Assembly: GCF_000426685.1 (NCBI RefSeq)
Contig: NZ_KE384553.1
Coordinates: 266,906 to 330,905, forward strand
From: Solimonas flava DSM 18980
GTDB taxonomy: Bacteria; Pseudomonadota; Gammaproteobacteria; Nevskiales; Nevskiaceae
Direction of reading: 5' to 3'
Length of the DNA stretch: 64,000 bases
Position numbers and translations under genes: made by a program. Positions 25,260 through 34,040 of the stretch are shown in pieces. The notes under the pieces are model-generated. The model did not search any database, had not been told where the DNA came from, and saw only the letters and a list, made by a program, of their open reading frames with translations. Each line of letters begins with the position of its first letter. The first letter of the stretch is position 1.

Positions 25260-27518
25260 TCAGAAGTCGTATTCGAACTGCAGCGTGTAGAGCTTCAGCG
25301 CGCCGGCGCTGCTCGAACGCAGCAGCTCGCCGTTGAGGCCGACGTGGAAGCGTTCGGCGAAGCGCAGGTCGAAGCCGAGCCCGGCGTCGAGGCCGAGACC
25401 GCTGTCGCGCGAGCGATAGCTGCGCTGCGCGGTGTGCAGCTCGGTCTCGCTCGTCCACCAGTAGCCGCCGAGGCGCGGCGTGAACGACAGCGGTCCGGCG
25501 ATCGGAAAGCGCAGGCGCAGCGCGGCGAGCACGGCGTCGCCGCCGGCCGGCAGCTCGTCGGCGAGATCGTCGACCAGCGTGTGGCCGTTGCCGAGATCGC
25601 CGCTGACGTGCGCTTCGGTCTGGCCGAGGCGCAGGTAGCCGAGTTCGAGGTCGACGCTCGGCGTCCAGTGGTAGCCGCCATAGAGCACGCCGCCGAGATC
25701 GCGGCGGTCGTCGACATGGGCGGTGACGGCGTGGCCGTCGTTGCGCAGCGCGCGCGTCAGGCTGGCGCTGTCGATCCCGGCGTCGCTGAGACCGACGCGG
25801 GTGCCGAGGTACCAGTCGCCGGCCGCGGCGGCGCCCGGCAGCATCGCGGCGGCAAGGCCGAGCGCGGCCAGCCACGCGGTGCAACGCTGCGCCTTGCGGC
25901 GCAGCGTTGCGAACAGCCCGAGCACGGCGAGTAGCGGCAGGCCCAGCGCGCCACCGCCGCGCTCGACCTTGCCTTCCTCGCCCGGCAGCGACTGGCCGTC
26001 GTTGTCGACGATCGTCACCGTGGCGGTCGTGCGCTCGCCGAGCGTGGCGCCGCCGGTCGCGGCGCTGAGCTGCACCGAGAAGGTCTCGTTGTTCTCGTCG
26101 AGGCTGTCGTCGGTGATCGCGACCGTGAAGGTCTTGACCGCGGCGTCGCCGTCGGCCCAGGTGAGCGTGCCGTCGGTGGCGCCGTAGTCGCTGCCGGCCT
26201 GCGCCGTGCCGTTCGCCGTCGCGTAGCGGACGCTGACCGCGCCGCTGCTGCCGCCGTTGCGGGCGACACTGATCGTCACGGTGCCGGCGCCTTCGTTGAC
26301 CGTGTAGGTCGCGGCGTTGAGCTGCAGGCTGCCGCTCGGCGGGGTTTCCGAGGCGAGCACGGTGAAGCCGTTCTGCAGCGTCGCGAACGGACCTTCGGCG
26401 GTCTGGCCGCCGCTGACGTCGCGCGCGCCCGGCGTCGCTGTCGCGTCGATCGTCACGCGCGCGGTGGCGCTGGTGGCGCTGGTGACCTGGATGTTCGACA
26501 GCGTCACGCCGTTGCCGATCTCGAAGCGGGAATCGAAGCTCATGAAGCCGATACCGGTCAGGGTGACGTCGAAGCTCTCGCCCTGGCGGCCGCTGTTCGG
26601 CTGGATGTCGGTGATGTTGAACTGCGCGATGTCGGGTACCTCGCCGAACGAGGTGCCGGTCTGCAGCACGGTGCTGGCGCCCGGCGCCAGCGTGCGGTTC
26701 CACTGCAGCGCCGCGCCGTTGTCGATGCACTCGTCGAGCACGACGTTGTCGAGCTGCCCCTGGCCGATCAGCTGCCAGATCTCGCTGTAGCCCTTCGCCG
26801 AGTAGGCGTCGGCCGGCGTCTGCGGGATCAGCAGGATGTAATAGTCCGAACCGCCGGCCGCCGCGGCGCCGAGCGTCTGCGCGGGCGGGCAGTTCTTGCC
26901 GCCGGGGCTCGACGAGTTGGTGTCGAAGTACGGGATGCCGCTGTCGTCGTTGGCGAGATAGATGTCGCCGCCGAGGAAGACCTTGAGGTCGCGGCTGACG
27001 GTGCCGGTGTTGCGGACCGTCCAGTTCATCGAATAGTAGTTGCGGCCGTTGACGTAGCTGAGCTGTACGGTCGCGCGCAGGCCGGTGGCGCCGACGTCGT
27101 TGACGACGGTGACGCGGTAGGGATCGTTGGCGCTGCCGGTGCCGGTGACGCCGCTCAGCGAGACCGGCGTCAGCACCTGGTACGGCTTGCCGAGCCCGCC
27201 GGCGAGGCTGCCGGTCGCCGTGCCGTTCGGATGCTCGCCGAAGTTCGGCGCATACAGCTCGCCGCCGGTGGCCAGGAACCAGCCGAAGTCGGCGGTATCT
27301 TCGCTCGTCTCCTCGCTGTCGCTCGGATAGAACTGCCCGACGCCGGGAACTTCGGCATTGAGGATCTGGAACGAGGCGTCGTCGCCGACGCGGATCGTCA
27401 GCGGGTTGCCGTTGATCGTCGTGACCTGCGGGGCGGCGGCGCGCGCGCCGAGCGCGAGCGAGGCCAGCAGGCCGAAAACACAGAATCGCCAGAACTGGCG
27501 CAAGACTACCGTGAACAT
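25260..27518 (-). CDS. Calx-beta surface protein with internal GlyGly-CTERM-like signal fused to an outer-membrane barrel
   Basis: About 752 residues (numbering here from the ATG at 27527). AGGAGG lies 9 nt before the ATG at 27518, which is therefore preferred over ATGs at 27527 and 27524. Order: signal peptide to about residue 31; a beta-rich region to 300 with a CPP motif at 213; an IPT/TIG-like domain at 303-392 (ITDIQPNSGRQGESFDVTLT); a Calx-beta domain at 398-511 (VNEGAGTVTISVARN ... ITDDSLDENNETFSVQL ... TIVDNDG); and GGGALGLPLLAVLGLFATLRRK at 524-545, which looks like a rhombosortase-type GlyGly-CTERM. A second signal-peptide-like stretch (TAWLAALGLAAAMLPGAAAA) then leads into an eight-strand-like outer-membrane barrel (570-755) ending in aromatic FEYDF. 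The divergent kinase/regulator gene is next door. Confidence 0.8.
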   Translation of the reverse strand: MFTVVLRQFWRFCVFGLLASLALGARAAAPQVTTINGNPLTIRVGDDASFQILNAEVPGVGQFYPSDSEETSEDTADFGWFLATGGELYAPNFGEHPNGTATGSLAGGLGKPYQVLTPVSLSGVTGTGSANDPYRVTVVNDVGATGLRATVQLSYVNGRNYYSMNWTVRNTGTVSRDLKVFLGGDIYLANDDSGIPYFDTNSSSPGGKNCPPAQTLGAAAAGGSDYYILLIPQTPADAYSAKGYSEIWQLIGQGQLDNVVLDECIDNGAALQWNRTLAPGASTVLQTGTSFGEVPDIAQFNITDIQPNSGRQGESFDVTLTGIGFMSFDSRFEIGNGVTLSNIQVTSATSATARVTIDATATPGARDVSGGQTAEGPFATLQNGFTVLASETPPSGSLQLNAATYTVNEGAGTVTISVARNGGSSGAVSVRYATANGTAQAGSDYGATDGTLTWADGDAAVKTFTVAITDDSLDENNETFSVQLSAATGGATLGERTTATVTIVDNDGQSLPGEEGKVERGGGALGLPLLAVLGLFATLRRKAQRCTAWLAALGLAAAMLPGAAAAGDWYLGTRVGLSDAGIDSASLTRALRNDGHAVTAHVDDRRDLGGVLYGGYHWTPSVDLELGYLRLGQTEAHVSGDLGNGHTLVDDLADELPAGGDAVLAALRLRFPIAGPLSFTPRLGGYWWTSETELHTAQRSYRSRDSGLGLDAGLGFDLRFAERFHVGLNGELLRSSSAGALKLYTLQFEYDF

Positions 27519-27559
27519 TTGCATCATCCTCCTAACAAGGCCGTGAAGCCTTCGCGAAG

Positions 27560-27584
27560 CGCCGCGTCCGCGGAGAACGCGGCG
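27560..27584. promoter_or_regulatory. Hairpin and palindrome in the divergent control region
   Basis: CGCCGCGT (27560-27567) and ACGCGGCG (27577-27584) form a perfect 8-bp hairpin. It follows the 10-bp palindrome CTTCGCGAAG (27550-27559). Both lie in the 270-bp region between the Calx-beta/barrel gene and the kinase/regulator gene, 32-66 bp upstream of the former's start codon. They may be operator or leader elements. CTGACC-N17-CATACT ending at 27768 is a weak promoter candidate for the regulator gene. Confidence 0.35.
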
Positions 27585-27788
27585 GGTCCGGAAAGCCTCC
27601 CCAAACAGGGCCGCGAGGTTGACGGGCGGGGTCGCGGAAGTCCTGACAAAATCCTCACGCGGCGCTCACAGTGCGAAACAAGTCGCGGTTTTCAGAGCGA
27701 TCGGGCGGCTTTCGCGTGATCGGGATCGCAGTGCAGCAGGCTGACCGGCGCCGGGGTCGCTGCCATACTCGCGACCCGCGCAAGGGGG

Positions 27789-30700
27789 ATGGAGACGGTG
27801 ACGGAGCTGGACAAGCCGATGGTCGAGCGCGTCGCGCTGCGCCGCTGGCGTTTCGGCGACTGGCTGCTCGACGAGCGCAGCCTGGAACTGCGTCACGGCG
27901 GTGAACCGGTGCGCCTGCACCGCAAGCCGATGCAGGTCCTGATGCATCTGCTGCAGCACGCGGGCGAAGTCGTCACCAAGGACGAACTGGCGGCCGCCTG
28001 CTGGCCCGGCCGCATCCTGTCCGACACGGTCCTGACGACGACCATCAACCGCCTGCGCGCCGTGCTCGGCGACGGCGGCGAGCTGGTCAGGACCGTCCAC
28101 GGCTTCGGCTACCGGCTGACGGCGAACGTGACGGTCGAATGGGTCGGTGACGAGCTGCCGTCCGCCTTTGCGTTCGAACCGGGCGGCCGTCCGCCGCTGC
28201 GGCCGAACTGGACGCTGGTCGAGCGCCTCGGCGCCGGCGGCAGCGGCGAGGTCTGGCGGACGCGGCACGACAAGACCGGCGAGGAGCGCGTCTGCAAGTT
28301 CGCGCTCGACGGCGCCGCGCTGCGCGCGATCAAGCGCGAGATCACCCTGTTCCGGGTCCTGAAGGAAGGCCTCGGCGAGCGGCCGGATCTGGCCCGCCTG
28401 CTCGACTGGAATCTGCAGCAGGCGCCGTTCTTCCTCGAACTCGAATACGTGCCGGCCGGCAGCCTGCTGCAGTGGACCGAGGCGCGTGGCGGCGTGGCGG
28501 CGGTGCCGATCGCGCAGCGCCTGGCACTGATCGCGCAATGCGCCGACGCGCTCGCTGCCGCGCACGGCGTCGGCGTGCTGCACAAGGACCTCAAGCCATC
28601 GAACGTGCTGATCGCCGAAAGCGAGGGCGGGCCGCAGATCAAGCTGGTCGATTTCGGCAGCGGCGGGGTCGTCGATGCCGCGCGGCTGGCGGCGATCGGC
28701 ATCACTCGTCTCGGCTTCACGGCGACGGTGGCGGCGGCCGACAGCACCAGCGGCACGCCGCTGTACCTCGCGCCGGAGGTGCAGGCCGGCCAGCCGGCGA
28801 CCGTGCAGGGCGATCTCTACGCGCTCGGCGTGATGCTCTATCAGGCCGCGGTCGGCGACTGGCGCCGGCCGCTGGCGCCGGGCTGGGAGCGCGAGATCGA
28901 CGATGAGGTGCTGCGCGACGACATCGCCGCGGCGGTCGACGGCGATCCGGCGCGGCGCCTGGCCGACGCCGCCGAACTGGCGCGGCGCCTGCGCCAGCTG
29001 CCCGGCCGGCGCGCGCAGCGCCAGGCCGAGCGGGCCGCCGCGGCGCGCGGGGCGGCACTGCAGCAGCGTCTGGCGCGCGTCGAGATCCACCGCCGCTGGA
29101 TGGTCGCGCTGGCCGCCGTGCTGGTGCTCGGTCTGGCCTCGACGCTGCTGCTCTACTTCAAGCTGCTCGGCGCCAACGCCGGGCGCGAGCTGGCGCGCGA
29201 CCGTGCCGAGCGCGAAGCCCTGGTCGCGCAGCAGGTCACCGGCTACATCGCCTCGCTGTTCGACGCCGCCGCGCCGGGCGAGAACGGCGGCAAGCCGATC
29301 GCGCCGCGTGCGCTGGTCGACCGCGGCCGCGACCGGCTCGGCGCGCGCTTCGCCGAGCAGCCGCTGGTGCGTGCCCGCGTGCAGGCGGCGCTCGGCGACC
29401 TGTACTGCAAGCTCGGCCTGCCGCTCGACTGCCGGCAGCAGGCCGAGCAGGCGCTGGCGCTGCAGCGTCAGACGCCGGGCGCCGATCCGCTGGTGACGGC
29501 GCAGCTGCTGCGCCAGCTCGCGCAAGCGCAGATCGACCAGGGGCTCTATGCCGAGGCCGAGCGCAGCCTGCGCGAGGCGGTCGCGCTGCTGGCGTCCGCT
29601 CTGCCGGCACGCGACGCGCAGCTCGCCGACGCACGGCGCGCGCTCGGCCAGGCGCTGTACTGGCAGCAGAAGCCGGCCGAGAGCGTCGCCGTGCTGAGCG
29701 CCGCGCGCGACGCGCTGCGCGACGCGCAGGGCCGCGACGGCGTCGAATCGGCCGCCGTGCTCGGCGCGTTGGCGACGAGCCTGTTCGACGCCGGCCGTCA
29801 GGACGAGGCGCTGGCGCTCGCCGCCCGGCAGCGGCACTTGCTGCAGCAGGCCTACGGCGCCGGCGATCTGCGCAGCGTCGAGGCGCTCGACGGCTACGCG
29901 AGCCTGCTCTGGCAGGCCGGGCGCAACGCCGAGGCCGAGGCCGCGCAGCGCGAGGTGCTCGGCGCCTACCAGCGCTACTACGGCGACGACAGCCAGCCGG
30001 TCATCACCGCCAAGAACAATCTCGGCGCGACGCTGAATTCGATGGGCCGCGTGCGCGAAGCGGCGCGCTGGATGGGCGAGGCGGTCGCCGCCGTGCGTGC
30101 GCGCGGCGACGACGACAGTCCGGACTTCGCCGTCGCGCTCGGCAATCTCGCGCAGATCCAGGAGCAGTCCGGCGACTACACCGCCGCGCTCGCCAACAGC
30201 CGCGAAGCCTATCGCCTGGTGCTGGCGCATTACGGCGAGGACCACCTGCAGACCCATCTGCAGCGCATCAATCTCGCCCGCACGCTGAGCTATGCCGGCC
30301 AGAGCGCGGCAGCGATCGCCCTGCTGCGGCGCGAGATCCCGGCCGGCCTGCAGGGCGAACAGGTGCAGTTCACGCGCGGCCGGCGCCTCAAGCAGCTCGC
30401 CGACGCCTACGTCGCGGCCGGCGACTTCGCGCGCGCCGAGGCCGCGCTGGCGCAGGCCGAGACGCAGTTCCGCAGCTACCTGCCGGCCGAGCACTGGATC
30501 TTCGACGTGCTCGCCGCCAGCCGCGCGCGCCTGCGGCTCGCGCAGCATCGCTATGCCGAGGCGCTGACGCTGCTGCAGAAGGTGGTGCCGGCCTACGAGC
30601 GGGACGAAAACCCGGAATCACCGGCGGTGCTGGTCGCCAAGATCGATCTGGCATCGGCGCTCGCCGGCGACGGACGCGGCGCCGAGGCGCGTGCGCTGCT

Positions 30701-30791
30701 CGAGATGATCCGCGTGCCGGTCGAGCGCGAACTGCTGCCCGTGCACCCCGCGCGCGTCGAGTTCGCGCGCCTGGCCGGCGCCGTTTCCTAG
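27789..30791 (+). CDS. DNA-binding Ser/Thr kinase with transmembrane segment and TPR sensor
   Basis: A 1000-residue single-chain regulator. Residues 20-115 form an OmpR/CadC-type winged helix (RTVHGFGYRL). Residues 142-405 form a Hanks-type kinase with glycine loop LGAGGSGEVW, K170, HKDLKPSN at 265-272, DFG at 288-290 and APE at 328-330; all catalytic residues are present. A transmembrane helix spans 438-458 and is followed by about 500 residues of TPR repeats, presumably periplasmic. The ATG at 27789 abuts the Shine-Dalgarno GGGGG; the GTG at 27798 has better spacing. It probably senses an envelope state and controls the divergent surface-protein gene; that link is inference. Confidence 0.9.
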   Translation: METVTELDKPMVERVALRRWRFGDWLLDERSLELRHGGEPVRLHRKPMQVLMHLLQHAGEVVTKDELAAACWPGRILSDTVLTTTINRLRAVLGDGGELVRTVHGFGYRLTANVTVEWVGDELPSAFAFEPGGRPPLRPNWTLVERLGAGGSGEVWRTRHDKTGEERVCKFALDGAALRAIKREITLFRVLKEGLGERPDLARLLDWNLQQAPFFLELEYVPAGSLLQWTEARGGVAAVPIAQRLALIAQCADALAAAHGVGVLHKDLKPSNVLIAESEGGPQIKLVDFGSGGVVDAARLAAIGITRLGFTATVAAADSTSGTPLYLAPEVQAGQPATVQGDLYALGVMLYQAAVGDWRRPLAPGWEREIDDEVLRDDIAAAVDGDPARRLADAAELARRLRQLPGRRAQRQAERAAAARGAALQQRLARVEIHRRWMVALAAVLVLGLASTLLLYFKLLGANAGRELARDRAEREALVAQQVTGYIASLFDAAAPGENGGKPIAPRALVDRGRDRLGARFAEQPLVRARVQAALGDLYCKLGLPLDCRQQAEQALALQRQTPGADPLVTAQLLRQLAQAQIDQGLYAEAERSLREAVALLASALPARDAQLADARRALGQALYWQQKPAESVAVLSAARDALRDAQGRDGVESAAVLGALATSLFDAGRQDEALALAARQRHLLQQAYGAGDLRSVEALDGYASLLWQAGRNAEAEAAQREVLGAYQRYYGDDSQPVITAKNNLGATLNSMGRVREAARWMGEAVAAVRARGDDDSPDFAVALGNLAQIQEQSGDYTAALANSREAYRLVLAHYGEDHLQTHLQRINLARTLSYAGQSAAAIALLRREIPAGLQGEQVQFTRGRRLKQLADAYVAAGDFARAEAALAQAETQFRSYLPAEHWIFDVLAASRARLRLAQHRYAEALTLLQKVVPAYERDENPESPAVLVAKIDLASALAGDGRGAEARALLEMIRVPVERELLPVHPARVEFARLAGAVS

Positions 30792-30810
30792 TTCATGTGG
30801 CGGTGTTTGC

Positions 30811-30867
30811 CGCGTGCGCCGCGGCGCACGCGAGGCTGGCGCGCCGCGACGGGCCGTCGGCGCGCCA
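30811..30867. terminator. Two GC hairpins between convergent genes
   Basis: CGCGTGCGCCG followed directly by its complement makes a perfect 22-bp palindrome (30811-30832). A second hairpin (30837-30867) has arms TGGCGCGCCG and CGGCGCGCCA plus an inner ACGG/CCGT, with a 2-nt bulge. No T-run follows on either strand. They fill the 81-bp gap between the kinase gene and rsmI and probably act as transcription barriers or mRNA 3'-end stabilisers. Confidence 0.5.
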
Positions 30868-30872
30868 TGAGA

Positions 30873-31751
30873 TCAGGCGTCGTCGTCGCCCGTCTGACCG
30901 CCGCCGAGCTGCAGCGCCAGCGCGTAAAGGTCCTTGCGCCGTGCGCCGCTGATTTCGGCGGCCAGGCGCGCGGCGCGCGAGGCCGGCAACTCGCCGAGCA
31001 GCAGTTTCAGCACGCGTTCGCCTTCACTCTGGCGACGGTCCGAGGCTTCGGCGGCGCCGCCGATGACGAGCACGAATTCGCCGCGCGTACGGTTGGCGTC
31101 GGCCGCGAGCCAGGCGGCGATGCCGGCCGCGCTGTCGCGGCGGCTTTCCTCGTAGAGCTTGGTCAGTTCGCGCGCCAGGCACAGCGGGCGTTCGGCGCCG
31201 AGCACGGCGACGATGTCGGCGAGCGCTTCGGCGATGCGGTGGCTCGATTCGTAGACGATCAGCGTGCGCGTCTCGGTGGCCAGCTCGGCGAGGCGTTCGC
31301 GGCGCGCGCCGGCCTTGGCCGGCAGAAAGCCCTCGAACACGAAACGGTCGCTGGCGATGCCCGACACCGACAGCGCCGCGATCGCGGCGCAGGGGCCGGG
31401 CACCGCCAGCACCGGCAGGTTCGCGTTGCGCGCCGCGCGCACGACGGCGAAGCCAGGATCGGAAATCAGCGGGGTGCCGGCGTCGGACACCAGCGCCAGC
31501 GCGTCGCCGGCCTGCAGGCGGGCGACGAGCCGGGCGCAGACCTCGTCCTCGTTGTGCTCGTGCACGGCGATCAGCGGCTTCTTGATGCCGAAGTGCGTGA
31601 GCAGATGGGCAGTGTTGCGCGTGTCCTCGGCGCAGATCGCGGCGACGCCGCCGAGCACTTCCTGGGCGCGCGGCGAGAAGTCGTCGAGATTGCCGATCGG
31701 CGTGGCGACCACGTAGAGATGGCCGGCGGCGATTCTCGCGGGAGCGCTCAT
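30873..31751 (-). CDS. rsmI: 16S rRNA 2'-O-ribose C1402 methyltransferase
   Basis: A 292-residue tetrapyrrole-methylase-fold enzyme that methylates the ribose of C1402 in the ribosomal P site. Motifs include LYVVATPIGNLDDFSPRA, ICAEDTRNTAHLLTHF, and ALVSDAGTPLISDPG. It is divergent to lpoA with only 36 bp between the two start codons, the usual rsmI-lpoA arrangement. Confidence 0.96.
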   Translation of the reverse strand: MSAPARIAAGHLYVVATPIGNLDDFSPRAQEVLGGVAAICAEDTRNTAHLLTHFGIKKPLIAVHEHNEDEVCARLVARLQAGDALALVSDAGTPLISDPGFAVVRAARNANLPVLAVPGPCAAIAALSVSGIASDRFVFEGFLPAKAGARRERLAELATETRTLIVYESSHRIAEALADIVAVLGAERPLCLARELTKLYEESRRDSAAGIAAWLAADANRTRGEFVLVIGGAAEASDRRQSEGERVLKLLLGELPASRAARLAAEISGARRKDLYALALQLGGGQTGDDDA

Positions 31752-31774
31752 GCGGTAGCAGCGTAGGGGCGTGT

Positions 31775-31780
31775 CATACT
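31775..31780 (+). promoter_or_regulatory. Possible -10 box of lpoA
   Basis: CATACT lies 7 nt before the lpoA ATG, and no good -35 box is seen. If used, transcription would begin at or next to the start codon and give a leaderless mRNA. The whole rsmI-lpoA gap is 36 bp, so there is little room for anything else. Confidence 0.3.
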
Positions 31781-31787
31781 TCGCATT

Positions 31788-33011
31788 ATGGTGCTGAAAG
31801 CTCTATTGCCCAAAACCCTCGCGGCGCTGTTGCCGGCGCTGATGTTCGCCTGCTCGGAGATCCCGGAGCGGCCGCCGAGCCCCGCGCCGCGCGCGCAGGT
31901 CTCTGTGCCACCGCCGTCCGCGCCGCGCCTGCCCGCGGCCAGTGCCGCGCCGGCGCCGCTGGCATCGCGTGGCGAGCCGGGTCTGGCCCTGCTGCTGCCG
32001 CTCAGCGGCAATTTTTCGGTGACCGCCGAGGCGGTACGAGACGGTTTCCTGAGCGCCTCGTTCGATGACGCCGCGCATCCGCGCGTGCGGATCTACGACA
32101 TCGGCGCGACGTCCGACAGCCTGCGCGCCGCCTACCAGAAAGCGCTCGCCGACGGTGCGACCTTCCTGGTCGGGCCGCTGCGCAAGGAAGACGTCGCCGC
32201 CGTCGCCGGCTTCGTGCCGCCGGTGCCGGTGCTCGGCCTCAACTATCTCGACGCCGGCGTCAGCGCGCCGTTCAATTTCTTCCAGCTTGGTCTTGCGCCG
32301 GAAGACGAGGCACGTGCCGTCGCCCGGCAGGCCCAGGCGCTCGGCCAGCGCCGGGCGCTGGCGCTGGTGCCGGACGCGGACTGGGGGGCGCGCGCGCTCG
32401 ACGCGCTCGACGAGACGCTGCGCGCCGGCGGCGGGCAGGTCGTGCGCGCGCAGCGCTATGCGCAGGGCACCATCGACCAGTCGAAGGCAATCGCCGAGCT
32501 GATGGGCATCAGCGCCAGCGAGGAACGCCATCGCGCGCTGACCGCAGTACTCGGCAGGAAGAGCGAGTTCGAGCCGCAGCGCCGCGGTGACGTCGATCTG
32601 ATTTTCCTCGGCGCGCGAAGCCAGGACGCGCGGCTGCTGATTCCGCAGCTGCGCTTCAACCGCGCCGGCGACCTGCCGGTCTACGCGACCGCGCTGGTCT
32701 ACGACGGCAAGCCGGCCGCCGATCTGAACGGTCTGCGTTTCTGCGACACGCCGTGGTGGATCGGCGAAGGTGAGGCGCTGGCCGCGCAGAAAGCCGCGGC
32801 GGCGTCGCTGCCATCCGGCGGCACGCGGCTGTTCGCGCTGGGCCGTGACGCCTACGCGCTGTCATCCGGTCTGGCGCGCGGCAGCCTGCACGTCGGCGAC
32901 GTCGTCGACGGCGTCAGCGGCCGTCTCGAATGGCGCGGCGCGAGCGTGATCGGTCGCGAGCTCGCCTGCGTGCAGATCAGCGGCGACGGCCTGCGTCCGC
33001 TGACGCCGTGA
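31788..33011 (+). CDS. lpoA: Penicillin-binding protein activator LpoA
   Basis: A 407-residue outer-membrane lipoprotein. The signal sequence ends in ALMFAC with lipobox cysteine 22. A Pro/Ala-rich linker follows, then a periplasmic-binding-protein-like domain (PGLALLLPLSGNFSVTAEAVRDGF; later VDLIFLGARSQDARLLIPQLRF). LpoA activates PBP1a in peptidoglycan synthesis. E. coli LpoA has an extra N-terminal TPR domain of about 230 residues, which is absent here, as in many non-enteric bacteria. yraN follows with a GTGA overlap. Confidence 0.88.
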   Translation: MVLKALLPKTLAALLPALMFACSEIPERPPSPAPRAQVSVPPPSAPRLPAASAAPAPLASRGEPGLALLLPLSGNFSVTAEAVRDGFLSASFDDAAHPRVRIYDIGATSDSLRAAYQKALADGATFLVGPLRKEDVAAVAGFVPPVPVLGLNYLDAGVSAPFNFFQLGLAPEDEARAVARQAQALGQRRALALVPDADWGARALDALDETLRAGGGQVVRAQRYAQGTIDQSKAIAELMGISASEERHRALTAVLGRKSEFEPQRRGDVDLIFLGARSQDARLLIPQLRFNRAGDLPVYATALVYDGKPAADLNGLRFCDTPWWIGEGEALAAQKAAAASLPSGGTRLFALGRDAYALSSGLARGSLHVGDVVDGVSGRLEWRGASVIGRELACVQISGDGLRPLTP

Positions 33012-33343
33012 ACGGCGCCGCCGCCGAGGATGCCGCGCTGCGGCTGCTTGAGCGGCGGGGCCTGAAGCTGATCGCGCGCAACGCGCGCTTTCGCGGCGGC
33101 GAACTCGATCTGGTGATGCGCGAGGACGAGACGCTGGTCATCGTCGAAGTGCGCGCGCGTTCGGCGAGCCGCTACGCGAGCGCCGCCGAGTCGGTCGACG
33201 CACGCAAGCGTGCGAAGATCGTGCTCGCCGCACAACTGTTCCTTGCCGCCCATCCCGAACATGCCGAGCGCGCGGTGCGCTTCGACGTGGTCACGTTCGA
33301 CGACGGCCGGCCGCAGTGGATCGCCGGCGCTTTCGAAGCCTGA
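33008..33343 (+). CDS. yraN: UPF0102 protein YraN
   Basis: A 111-residue restriction-endonuclease-fold protein starting with GTG that overlaps the lpoA stop. The core [22 protein letters not shown] holds the nuclease-like residues E, D and ExR, and [18 protein letters not shown] follows. YraN proteins are probable nucleases of unknown physiological role, conserved between lpoA and the SIS gene. Confidence 0.92.
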   Translation: MNGAAAEDAALRLLERRGLKLIARNARFRGGELDLVMREDETLVIVEVRARSASRYASAAESVDARKRAKIVLAAQLFLAAHPEHAERAVRFDVVTFDDGRPQWIAGAFEA

Positions 33344-33434
33344 TGTTCCCGGCCACGCAGCCCTGGGGGCTTGCCTCGGATTGGAGCCGGCGCGCCGGCG
33401 CGCCACAATACGCGCCTTCACCATCGGAACGACC

Positions 33435-34034
33435 ATGACCGAATCGGCTATCGAGCAGCGCCTGCGCGGACATTTCGAGGCCAGCATCGCGGCCCAGCAG
33501 GCGACGCTGGCGCGCGAGATGCCGGCGCTGCTGCGTGCCGCCGCAGCGCTGGCCGACGCGCTGCGTGCGGACCGCAAGATCCTGGCCTGCGGCAACGGCG
33601 GCTCGGCGGCGGACGCACAGCATTTCGCCGCCGAGCTGACCGGCCGTTTCGAGCGCGAGCGCCGCGGCCTGCCCGGCATCTCGCTGACGGTCGATACCTC
33701 GGCGCTGACTGCGATCGGCAACGACTACGGTTTCGAGCGCGTGTTTGCCAAGCAGGTCGAGGCGCTGGGCCGCGAAGGCGACTGGCTGCTCGCGATTTCG
33801 ACCTCCGGCCATTCGCCGAACGTGGTGCGCGCGATCGAGGCCGCGCACGCGCAGGGGCTGCATGTGCTGGCGATGACCGGCAAGGACGGCGGGGCGATGG
33901 CGCAGATGCTCAAAGCCGGCGACGTCGAGCTGCGCGCGGCGGCGAACGTCACGGCGCGCATTCAGGAGGTGCACATCGTGCTGCTGCACTGCCTCTGCGA
34001 TGCGATCGACGAACTGCTGTTTCCGACGCGCTGA
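33435..34034 (+). CDS. SIS domain phosphosugar isomerase or DiaA-like protein
   Basis: A 199-residue SIS protein with [20 protein letters not shown] near residue 50 and [17 protein letters not shown] near 117, the phosphosugar-binding loops. In the conserved yraN neighbourhood the gene is diaA, a DnaA-binding initiation factor; the closely related GmhA makes heptose precursors of lipopolysaccharide. Residues such as HHxxE needed for GmhA catalysis are only partly clear by eye, so I leave the symbol open. It is followed after 6 bp by an FAD oxidase gene rather than the usual BON-domain gene. Confidence 0.85.
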   Translation: MTESAIEQRLRGHFEASIAAQQATLAREMPALLRAAAALADALRADRKILACGNGGSAADAQHFAAELTGRFERERRGLPGISLTVDTSALTAIGNDYGFERVFAKQVEALGREGDWLLAISTSGHSPNVVRAIEAAHAQGLHVLAMTGKDGGAMAQMLKAGDVELRAAANVTARIQEVHIVLLHCLCDAIDELLFPTR

Positions 34035-34040
34035 GGAGCC

